DNA of 34,975 nt, from NCBI GenBank assembly GCA_002441125.1, contig DJVI01000028.1, forward strand, positions 1-34,975, given 5' to 3'. Source of the DNA: Caldifarciminota bacterium UBA6260. Lineage in GTDB: Bacteria; Hydrothermota; 32-111. Each line of letters begins with the position of its first letter. Within the stretch, counting starts at the first letter, position 1. This document shows positions 8,354-14,962 of this stretch, piece by piece. A program made the position numbers and the translations under genes. Under the pieces are notes generated by a model. That model searched no databases. It was given only the letters and a program-made list of their open reading frames with translations, and was not told the DNA's origin.

Positions 8354-9712
8354 ATGAATCGCTGTTTATTTTCAATAGTTGTATTATTAATTTGTTTTTC
8401 TTTAAATCTTTTAGCACAAGAAAATGAAAGTTCTTTAGTCAAATGGAATGGATATCTACAAACTGATAATCGCCTGAGATTAGAAAAAGATAACGATTTT
8501 TCATGGAATGAGTACCGGCTTGATTTAAAAACAGAAGTTAAACCACAAGAAAAAGCAAGGTTTTACAGCGAGGTTTGGTTGAGGACATTTGGTTTTCCTT
8601 CAGTACAAACTACAAATGATTTAATTGATAAAGACAAAATTTCTCCATTGAACTTAGAGTTAAGAGAAGCATATGTTGACCTTTATGGATTTCTTTTTGA
8701 TAATCTTGATATTTGTATTGGAAAACAACGTATCGCATGGGGAACAGCGGATAAACTAAATCCAACTGATAACTTAAATCCTGACGACCTTGAAGATATA
8801 TGGGATTTTGGAAGACATTTAGGTTCTGATGGATTAAGAATTTCTTATTACTTAAAAGATTGGAAGTTTGAATCAGTTTATATTCCAATATTTACACCTG
8901 CTGTTTTACCTTATGGAGATTGGTCCTCTGCACTCTTTCCTTCTATAGAATTACCCAGTGGATTAACTTTAGGAAAATTAACAGATAATATTACTATACC
9001 AAAAAATGATCTCAGTGAAAGTTCCGTAGTCGGTGTGAAAATCTTAAAGAACTTTTTTGGCTACGATTTATCTTTAAGTTATGTGTATGGGAGGGATGAT
9101 TTACCTTTAACAAAAAAAATAACTCTCAGTCCTACAACCACCCCAGGTGAAGTAGATATAACAAGTGAACTTGTTTATCCAAGAATGAATATAATTGGGA
9201 TGGATATGGCAGGTTCTATATCTAATGTTGGGATTTGGGCTGAAGCGGCAATGTTCTTTCCAGAAGAAGTTAAAATGACAAAAGATTTATCTCAATTAGG
9301 AATGGGGAAACAAGAATCGGTTGCTTTAGAAGATAAACCATATATTAAATATGTTTTTGGAGCAGATTATACTTTTAAAAATGGAATTTATATCAATGGA
9401 CAATATCTACATGGTTTTATTCACGAAAGAGGTGATGATAATCTAAAAGATTATTTTATGTTTGGTCTTGAAAAGAAATTTTTCAATGATAAACTTAAAA
9501 TTACACCAATCTGTGGTGGAATAGAGATAAAAGATTTTAAAGATATTGAAAACAACTATGCATACATTTTGTCACCTGAAATTGTTTATTACCCTATTGA
9601 CAATGCTGAACTTACCTTAGGTGTTAGGTTAATTGATGGTAAAAATACAACTACCTTTGGTAAACTAAAAGATAAAGATGAGTTATACTTCAAAGCCAAG
9701 TATTCTTTTTAA
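8354..9712 (+). CDS. DUF1302-like outer-membrane beta-barrel protein
   Basis: A 452-residue exported protein. The start is set at the ATG at 8354, because the GTG at 8345 lies inside the GGAGGTGG ribosome-binding site (8341-8348) and the ATG gives a clean signal peptide (MNRCLFSIVVLLICF to LLAQ). The mature part is made of alternating-residue strands and ends in the aromatic residue F after YFKAKYS, as outer-membrane barrels do. The segment GKQRIAWGTADKLNPTDNL followed by DDLEDIWDFGR is the recognisable signature of the DUF1302-like group found with RND and LolA-like genes. It is the last gene of the operon and would be the outer-membrane end of the transport route. Its exact cargo is unknown. 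Assignment to the barrel class is strong; assignment to DUF1302 itself is by resemblance. Confidence 0.82.
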   Translation: MNRCLFSIVVLLICFSLNLLAQENESSLVKWNGYLQTDNRLRLEKDNDFSWNEYRLDLKTEVKPQEKARFYSEVWLRTFGFPSVQTTNDLIDKDKISPLNLELREAYVDLYGFLFDNLDICIGKQRIAWGTADKLNPTDNLNPDDLEDIWDFGRHLGSDGLRISYYLKDWKFESVYIPIFTPAVLPYGDWSSALFPSIELPSGLTLGKLTDNITIPKNDLSESSVVGVKILKNFFGYDLSLSYVYGRDDLPLTKKITLSPTTTPGEVDITSELVYPRMNIIGMDMAGSISNVGIWAEAAMFFPEEVKMTKDLSQLGMGKQESVALEDKPYIKYVFGADYTFKNGIYINGQYLHGFIHERGDDNLKDYFMFGLEKKFFNDKLKITPICGGIEIKDFKDIENNYAYILSPEIVYYPIDNAELTLGVRLIDGKNTTTFGKLKDKDELYFKAKYSF

Positions 9713-9769
9713 CTGGGGACAATTTTAATTATCAAAAAGATTTTTAGAAAAAATGTTTACAAAATTTTT

Positions 9770-9825
9770 CTGCCTCACTCGGCGGAAGTGAAACGGGGGT
9801 GGGCGGGAACGCTGGGGAGCTCATT
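9770..9825. other. Short GC-rich segment of unknown nature
   Basis: Between the barrel gene and tRNA-Ser(CGA), bases 9770-9825 are far richer in G and C than anything around them, with runs such as CGGGGGTGGGCGGG at 9794-9807. The two spurious reading frames that cross it have no family resemblance and no ribosome-binding site. I do not recognise an rRNA, SRP RNA, 6S, tmRNA or RNase P signature in it. It may be the remains of a structured RNA, a recombination scar or an assembly join. The rest of 9713-9876 is AT-rich and contains only this segment and the palindrome that follows. Confidence 0.4.
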
Positions 9826-9847
9826 CAAAATCCGCAAGCGGATTTTG
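9826..9847. terminator. Perfect 10-bp palindrome between convergent transcripts
   Basis: CAAAATCCGC pairs perfectly with GCGGATTTTG around AA, giving a stem of 9-10 base pairs with a very short loop. It lies 113 bases after the barrel gene stop (+ strand) and 29 bases past the 3' end of tRNA-Ser(CGA) (- strand). The arms themselves supply a TTTT run on each strand, so it could terminate transcripts coming from both sides. The T tract is short, so termination strength is uncertain. Confidence 0.55.
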
Positions 9848-9876
9848 TTCAAAGAAAGCTCTGACCTTGTCCAAAT

Positions 9877-9967
9877 TGGCGGAGAGGCCGGGATTCGAAC
9901 CCGGGGTACCCTTTCGGATACTCCGCATTTCGAGTGCGGTGCCTTAAACCAACTCGACCACCTCTCC
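9877..9967 (-). tRNA. tRNA-Ser(CGA), CCA encoded
   Basis: Read on the minus strand, this is a class II tRNA with acceptor stem GGAGAGG/CCTCTCC (9961-9967 and 9881-9887), a D arm, an anticodon stem CCGCA/TGCGG with loop CTCGAAA (anticodon CGA, reading UCG), a long variable arm as expected for serine, the T-loop GGTTCGAATCC, discriminator G and an encoded CCA (9877-9879). Its first 24 bases are also the last seven sense codons and the stop codon of tadA. It is most simply released from the tadA transcript by RNase P. The downstream palindrome at 9826-9847 may end that transcript. Confidence 0.95.
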
Positions 9968-10420
9968 TTTTTTACGAACATTTTTAAAAAAATCTTTTAA
10001 AAGTTTTATAGACTCTTCCTTCAAAATACCTTCTGTTATCTCTATTTTATGATTCAACTTTAAATTTTCAATATCGACCAATGAGTATATCCCACCAAAC
10101 TTTTCATTTCTACATCCAAAAACAACTCTATTTATTCTTGAAAGAATAATAGCGTAGGTACACATAAGACATGGTTCAACATTAGTGTAAATTGTACAAC
10201 CGTTAAGACGCCAGTTTCTTAATTTCTTCTGTGCTTTCAGCAAAGCATCAATTTCAGCATGCATTAGCGAACTATTTTTCTTTTCAACTTTATTGAAAGA
10301 TCTTGAAATTACCTTCCCATCTTTAACAACAATAGCACCTATAGGTATCTCCCCAATTTTCTCTGCTTTCTTAGCCTCCTTCAAAACTAAACGCATAAAA
10401 TATATATCATCCTTTTTCAT
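9944..10420 (-). CDS. tadA: tRNA-specific adenosine-34 deaminase TadA
   Basis: TadA deaminates adenosine to inosine at the wobble base of tRNA-Arg(ACG). The 158-residue protein has the zinc-dependent cytidine-deaminase fold, with H54-A-E56 (zinc ligand and catalytic Glu) and P83-C84-L-M-C87 (zinc ligands), and IPIGAIVV near the start. I place the start at the ATG at 10420. Translating from the TTG at 10456 would begin inside the -35 box of its own promoter and add residues that do not belong to the family. There is no Shine-Dalgarno, and the promoter at 10428-10456 implies a leaderless message. The gene ends inside tRNA-Ser(CGA): its last residues GEVVELV are encoded by the 5' half of the tRNA. 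Two of its arginines use CGT, unlike most genes to its right. Confidence 0.93.
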   Translation of the reverse strand: MKKDDIYFMRLVLKEAKKAEKIGEIPIGAIVVKDGKVISRSFNKVEKKNSSLMHAEIDALLKAQKKLRNWRLNGCTIYTNVEPCLMCTYAIILSRINRVVFGCRNEKFGGIYSLVDIENLKLNHKIEITEGILKEESIKLLKDFFKNVRKKGEVVELV

Positions 10421-10427
10421 AAGGTTT

Positions 10428-10456
10428 AATATAATGTATAAAGATTTTAAGGTCAA
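10428..10456 (-). promoter_or_regulatory. tadA promoter, predicted leaderless
   Basis: On the minus strand TTGACC (10456-10451), a 17-base spacer and TATATT (10433-10428) match the main sigma-factor promoter at 10 of 12 positions. Only 7 bases separate the -10 box from the tadA ATG at 10420, so transcription should start at or within a base or two of the A of the ATG. Confidence 0.75.
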
Positions 10457-10466
10457 TATGGAAAAA

Positions 10467-12068
10467 TCATCTCACATAAAAAGTAAAGTTCCTTTTTATT
10501 ACCTTTTCTTCATCTTTAAGTTCAAAATATAAAATATAAATTCCCTCCTTAAGGATTGATCTTAAATTTTTTATATAAAGGTTTTCATCAGAAGAACTTA
10601 CTCTGTCAATGTATGGTGAAAAGATCTCTTTCCCCATACTATCGAAAATTTTTACATTCAATGTTGCTTTGTATATATTTGTTTTGTAATCTATAAAAAG
10701 TATAGGATTTTTTTCATCTATTATCTTTGGATAGAAGGATATAGAGTCTTTTTCTTTTGAAAAAAACGAAATCGAATTTTTGAATGATGGAGTTGCGTTT
10801 AGATAACTTATACTGTTATCCCAATTATCCTTCCTGTAACCTTCAACAAGATAATTTATTCTTTCTATAGAAGAGTTGTTATTCTCAAATCCCCGAACAA
10901 CCGAATCTATGGTACTGTTGAAATATTTCAAAATAAAAGTATCCTCCCTATCTGGCAAAGAAAAGAGTTTTGTTTGAAAAAGATTCATCTTAACATAAGG
11001 GAAGTATGTTTTTATAGTTAGAGTATCTGAAGTTATCACAATGTAAGAATCTTTTGGAATAACTCCATTTTTTAAAATAACTGTATCATTCAATGTTGAA
11101 AGGGTTAAAGAATCAAAATTGAAATCTATAAGGTATGGATTGTATATTTCAAGCCATTCAAAACCTTTCACCATAAACTCATTTAAAGTTATAGAACCTG
11201 GATTTATATTACCATTATAGATAAAACTCCTTTTTTTATTTTCTCCTATCGTATAAAAGTTGAATACTCTTTCATTTTGGAGAAGTTTAAATTTTAAAAA
11301 ATTTTCTTCTATTAAAAATGTGTCAGTAAAATTTTCATATTCAACTATTAACCTATCATTTTGATAATCTCCATAAAAATAAACAATAAAATATTTTTCG
11401 CGATTTTCCTCGCTAAGTTTAAAAGAATCGATTAGAGCACCACCAATAAAAACAGAATTCTTTCTTCCTATACTATTCCCTTTAGGATCAACCGATTCAC
11501 TGTAATAATTAATACCATCTGGAAAAGATGGATTTTTCTTCTCAAGAGAATATCCATCTTTTGTCTGGTAAGGAAAAAGATCATCAGTATTTGGAGTTCC
11601 AAAAGTATCAATCAAACTATCATATTTATCATAAAGATAAAGTGAAGTAGAAGATGTAAGTCCAGAAGTTCCAAAGGTAGTGTTTGAAATCGTAAAAACA
11701 TATGCAGAATTTGGTATATCATACAACATATAATTGATACTATCCCCTATACTGGTGTATTCTGGATCAAGTATCACTATATAGGAATATGGTGGGACTA
11801 TAGATTCTCTGACTATACCACCCGGGTATTTTAAACTTTCAGGATAAAGTATTATATAATCTTTAGAAGAGCCATCGAAAAAATAATAATTCAAAATGTT
11901 GATGCTATCAGAAGAGTTGTTATAAAGTTCGATAAACTCATTTCTGTCACCACAAGACCCTATCCCAGATTCGTTACCTAATACATTTGACATAACTTCG
12001 TTGAAAACTATTTTTGAATTTAATAATTGGAAAAATAGAAAAATAAAAATAGAGAGTAAAAATCTCAT
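10467..12068 (-). CDS. Secreted lamin-tail-domain protein with C-terminal sorting-like tail
   Basis: A 533-residue exported protein with a signal peptide at residues 1-18 (MRFLLSIFIFLFFQLLNS). Two lamin-tail (LTD) domains are visible: residues about 19-165, starting with IVFNEVMSN and RNEFIELYNNS, and about 290-400, with SITLNEFMVKGFEWLEIYNP. LTD domains are beta-sandwich modules common in secreted FCB proteins. The last 80 residues have the pattern of a T9SS type A or FlgD-like tail (KIFDSMGKEIFS, EGIYILYFEL, FTFYVR). Its role is probably surface or extracellular attachment, with no catalytic motif seen. It sits alone behind its own promoter at 12078-12105 and has no Shine-Dalgarno. A few arginines use CGC or CGG. 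Confidence 0.8.
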   Translation of the reverse strand: MRFLLSIFIFLFFQLLNSKIVFNEVMSNVLGNESGIGSCGDRNEFIELYNNSSDSINILNYYFFDGSSKDYIILYPESLKYPGGIVRESIVPPYSYIVILDPEYTSIGDSINYMLYDIPNSAYVFTISNTTFGTSGLTSSTSLYLYDKYDSLIDTFGTPNTDDLFPYQTKDGYSLEKKNPSFPDGINYYSESVDPKGNSIGRKNSVFIGGALIDSFKLSEENREKYFIVYFYGDYQNDRLIVEYENFTDTFLIEENFLKFKLLQNERVFNFYTIGENKKRSFIYNGNINPGSITLNEFMVKGFEWLEIYNPYLIDFNFDSLTLSTLNDTVILKNGVIPKDSYIVITSDTLTIKTYFPYVKMNLFQTKLFSLPDREDTFILKYFNSTIDSVVRGFENNNSSIERINYLVEGYRKDNWDNSISYLNATPSFKNSISFFSKEKDSISFYPKIIDEKNPILFIDYKTNIYKATLNVKIFDSMGKEIFSPYIDRVSSSDENLYIKNLRSILKEGIYILYFELKDEEKVIKRNFTFYVR

Positions 12069-12077
12069 ATTAAAAAA

Positions 12078-12105
12078 ATTATATAAAACTTTTCTGGGAA
12101 TTCAA
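12078..12105 (-). promoter_or_regulatory. Promoter of the lamin-tail gene, nearly leaderless
   Basis: On the minus strand TTGAAT (12105-12100), a 16-base spacer and a perfect TATAAT (12083-12078) stand 9 bases before the ATG at 12068. Predicted start of transcription is only about 1-3 bases ahead of the ATG, and no Shine-Dalgarno is present. The -35 box directly touches the hairpin that ends the upstream protease gene. Confidence 0.7.
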
Positions 12106-12125
12106 GGTGGGATTTTAATCCCACC
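12106..12125 (-). terminator. GC-rich hairpin after the C25 protease gene
   Basis: GGTGGGATT pairs perfectly with AATCCCACC, leaving two bases between them. It begins 9 bases after the protease stop codon (12135). No T run follows on the minus strand, so it is not a textbook intrinsic terminator. It may act as a terminator in this lineage or protect the mRNA 3' end. Confidence 0.55.
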
Positions 12126-12134
12126 CTAAACTTG

Positions 12135-14387
12135 TTATTTCACAACCATCACTTTTTTGTTTTCAAGATTATCAGCTTTTATTATATAAAAACCTGTTGA
12201 GAGGTTTGAAATATCTATAAGTACAGATTTTTTATCGATCTTGAAATCTTTAACTTTCTGACCAGAGATATTGAATATTTCAACTCTTTCAATATTGTTA
12301 AGGTATAATCTTTTCTTACTAAATTGAACAGATTTTTTATTATCAATTATCATAGGAAGTTTATATTCTGATACCTTTCCAGATACATAATATATATCAA
12401 GTTTGTATTCAACTTTCTTTGTTTCATTATCTAACAAAATATCTTTGAATTGTGTTTCTGTATTAGGAAGTGTTGCCAGTTCTTTACTATCTCTATAAAG
12501 TTTAAAATTACTTATTGATGCGGGATTTGTTATATTCCATTTTAAAATAACTTTGCCATTTTCTAATGTCCCTGTGAAAGATATTTCCTCAAGTTCAGTT
12601 GCTGTGTTGATTGTAACGGTTCCCATATAAGGTATATAATCCTGTTTAGTAACTGTTAAAAAAGCACTACCAATTTTTGAATATGTTGCAATTATAGTTG
12701 CTTTTCCTGATGCATCCGTTGTTGAAACAATATGAATCTCCGGAATTTCAAGTGTATCATAAAGACAAACTGTTGCACCTGAAACTGCTGCTTTTGTATT
12801 ATCGGTAACTGTAACTGTTATAGTATCTGTTCTTGTTTCAACCGAATTATCATGGGAAACGATTAAATTTTTAGGAACTTTTGTCCAAATCTTCACTGCT
12901 GGATCCCCAAGTGTATTCATAAGGTAATTTTCAAGACGGAAATATGTTGCAGTTCCAGCATAAGTTTCCATATAGAGTTTAGCGTAGTTTGTCACTTTTC
13001 CAAAAGTTCTATCAGGCATCACATTGTTATAGTTGGCAAAAGCCCTGCCAATTCCTAAAGACATAGAATCGTTGTAATATGATAAGGAAACATTTGTCGC
13101 TCCAAAATAACCAACACCTCCATTGTTTGAGGTTAGATGTGTCCAGTAATCTCCCATCGAATTTGTATCATTAGGATAAGCATAATTTCCTGCAAGACAT
13201 GTTGGTGCAAAAACAAATCCACCCATATAACCATTAGCTCTTACAGCTATATCCTCATTCGTATATAAATCTTTATAACCTTGGTCAGCACCTCCCATCC
13301 ATCCAAAACCTTTTCCATCATCAGCATCACCATCATACCCTTCAGCACCATGTCCTCTAAAAAGTATAAAGTTCTGTCCATCATTTATAGAATCTGCAAC
13401 TGCAGCTCTACCAGGGCTCCAAGTTTTTGTTTCTATCATTGAATCCCAATCAGTCCAACCGTAAGGTCTCAAATAATTTTTCCACACTCTTGTTGCTGTT
13501 GTATCAAATATTCTCCCACTCTCATAACCAGCAACACCCACATAAGTTGTAAACCAATCAGCATTCCCAGTTAGCTGCGGGTTTGTTTCATATTTAATAG
13601 TTTTATTAACGATATTGTTTAAAGTGATAGTATCCTTCACATTAAACCTTGAAATATAAGCATCAGGATAATAATTGGTATCATTCAAACAAGCGTACCA
13701 GTGATCGTTTGGGACAAAACCAGCTTTGATTCCATAAGAATAAACTGATCTAAAATCTTTCCACAGAGGTCTCATAACAACCCAGTTGTCAGATGGTGTT
13801 CTTGTTGAATCAGCATCACCAACTATAAGTATATAAACAGGTTTTACACTCCAGTTATTGTAAGCGTACTGTATCGAATCTTTTATCACAATAGAAGATG
13901 AATAGTTAGGAAGATGCATTATGACTGGAGAATAACCTAACTTAGCTTTATATGATGCAAAATTTTTGACTTTGTTACTTAAAGTTGTTCCACCAACAAC
14001 TATAAGATAATCTCCCGGTGGTGTAAAATCATCTCCTTTAAAAGATTCTCTTATCTTTTGAATCCTTTCGTTCCTTTCCTGTAATGTTTCAATCCGTTTG
14101 TATTTTAAGACAGCATCAAAATTACTTAAAAACTCTTTATAAAGTGGAACGAACTCTTCTGTCAAATAAGGAGAATTGTTTATAGGGTTTGTCGATTTTG
14201 AACTGTTAACGAAAAATGTTATTCTCGCTTTTTTTATCAAAATTAATTTTTTGGTTACAGGATTGTATCTAAAAGGTGAAAAATAAACTTTAGAGAATCT
14301 TACATCTCTTATACCTGTTGGTTCAATAATAGTAACAACCGAAGATGGATAAAACTGATTTAAACTATAAAAATAATCATCTCTCAC
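12135..14387 (-). CDS. Gingipain-like C25 cysteine protease, main part
   Basis: This 750-codon stretch holds the peptidase. Order by codon: end of the propeptide (1-115), C25 catalytic domain (about 125-500) with the His of FRGHGA (H346) and the Cys of APTCLAG (C397) forming the catalytic dyad, an Ig-like domain (505-595), an FN3-like domain (600-685), and a C-terminal type A sorting tail (about 690-750, RVEIFNISGQKVKDF to GFYIIKADN and VMVVK). It would be secreted and anchored or released by a type IX-like system. The first codon here is GTG with no ribosome-binding site, so this is not a natural start: the gene really begins at 14771 and is broken by two in-frame stops at 14502-14504 and 14466-14468. 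All residues after the stops look intact. Confidence 0.85.
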   Translation of the reverse strand: MRDDYFYSLNQFYPSSVVTIIEPTGIRDVRFSKVYFSPFRYNPVTKKLILIKKARITFFVNSSKSTNPINNSPYLTEEFVPLYKEFLSNFDAVLKYKRIETLQERNERIQKIRESFKGDDFTPPGDYLIVVGGTTLSNKVKNFASYKAKLGYSPVIMHLPNYSSSIVIKDSIQYAYNNWSVKPVYILIVGDADSTRTPSDNWVVMRPLWKDFRSVYSYGIKAGFVPNDHWYACLNDTNYYPDAYISRFNVKDTITLNNIVNKTIKYETNPQLTGNADWFTTYVGVAGYESGRIFDTTATRVWKNYLRPYGWTDWDSMIETKTWSPGRAAVADSINDGQNFILFRGHGAEGYDGDADDGKGFGWMGGADQGYKDLYTNEDIAVRANGYMGGFVFAPTCLAGNYAYPNDTNSMGDYWTHLTSNNGGVGYFGATNVSLSYYNDSMSLGIGRAFANYNNVMPDRTFGKVTNYAKLYMETYAGTATYFRLENYLMNTLGDPAVKIWTKVPKNLIVSHDNSVETRTDTITVTVTDNTKAAVSGATVCLYDTLEIPEIHIVSTTDASGKATIIATYSKIGSAFLTVTKQDYIPYMGTVTINTATELEEISFTGTLENGKVILKWNITNPASISNFKLYRDSKELATLPNTETQFKDILLDNETKKVEYKLDIYYVSGKVSEYKLPMIIDNKKSVQFSKKRLYLNNIERVEIFNISGQKVKDFKIDKKSVLIDISNLSTGFYIIKADNLENKKVMVVK

Positions 14388-14501
14388 AAAATTTGGAACA
14401 AATCCTGGTACATCAAAAAGTGGTGGTTGAAATGGTTTAATATTAAATTGACCATCTATCTGAATCTACTCCAAAATTTCTATTTTATAGTCAAGATCAC
14501 C

Positions 14502-14771
14502 TTAATCAGGTAAAGCTATATTTTTGATAATAAAAGGTAAAGAGGGATAACCCTCATTAAAACTAAACTGTGAAAGACCATCTATACTTATTATATCATA
14601 CACTCCATCATTCTCAACAAAAAATTTATCAACCTCAAAATCTATAGTTGATTTGTAAATGTCTATACTTTTAAAAGTATTCAATGAATTTGGACCTAAA
14701 TAAAATACTTTATTACTTGCAAAAAGAACTAAGTTCAACAAAATTAAAAATAGTATAATGAATTTTTTCAT
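14502..14771 (-). pseudogene. N-terminal fragment of the C25 protease (signal peptide and propeptide start)
   Basis: 89 codons with a signal peptide (MKKFIILFLILLNLVLFAS) and the beginning of a C25 propeptide (GYPSLPFIIKNIALPD, matching the family pattern of G-x-P-x-L-P followed by ALP). It has a proper GGAGG site (14778-14782) before the ATG. It ends at TAA 14502-14504, but the same frame goes on as GDLDYKIEILE, hits TAG at 14466-14468, and continues IQIDGQFNIKPFQPPL into the catalytic part. The whole gene is 12135-14771, 878 residues if the two stops were sense codons. CAA to TAA and CAG or TGG to TAG are single-base changes. The fragment alone would be a short exported peptide without activity. 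Confidence 0.75.
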
Positions 14772-14794
14772 CGCACCTCCATTTTTTAAATAAA

Positions 14795-14824
14795 AGTATA
14801 CATTTTTTATACCAAATTAATAAA
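14795..14824 (-). promoter_or_regulatory. Possible promoter of the C25 protease gene
   Basis: On the minus strand TATACT (14800-14795) is a good -10 box, with a weak TTTATT (14824-14819) 18 bases upstream. It would give a leader of about 17 bases that contains the GGAGG site. The rest of 14772-14931 is AT-rich with no gene. Confidence is low because A/T-rich boxes arise easily by chance here. Confidence 0.3.
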
Positions 14825-14931
14825 GTAAATTATTTAAAAATTTGAATTTATAAATAAAAAATAATAAAAAATTTAGAAAAGCGCAAATTTTGCATTATAA
14901 ATAAAATAAAAAATCTTTTGGGGAATATTTT

Positions 14932-14955
14932 GCACCGGGGGATTACCCCCGGTGC
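14932..14955 (-). terminator. GC-rich hairpin after the S8 protease gene
   Basis: GCACCGGGGG pairs perfectly with CCCCCGGTGC around an ATTA loop, a 10-bp stem that is almost all G and C in an AT-rich region. It begins 7 bases after the stop codon at 14963. A TTTTT run lies on the + strand side (14956-14960), whereas the minus strand continues with AAAATATT, so the classical T-tract is on the wrong side for the gene it follows. Confidence 0.6.
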
Positions 14956-14962
14956 TTTTTAA

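Noticed and set aside
9775..10000. Two overlapping reading frames on opposite strands across the tRNA-Ser(CGA) gene
   Set aside because: Peptides of the type GEAGIRTRGTL and PRVRIPASPP are classic false translations of tRNA genes; there is no ribosome-binding site.
10420..10456. Longer tadA start at TTG 10456
   Set aside because: The TTG forms part of the TTGACC -35 box, the added residues do not match TadA proteins, and the ATG at 10420 gives the usual length.
12135..14771. Reassigned stop codons as the explanation for the broken C25 gene
   Set aside because: TAA, TAG and TGA all end other intact genes in the window (TAG ends hppA and the LolA-like gene), so a changed genetic code is not supported.
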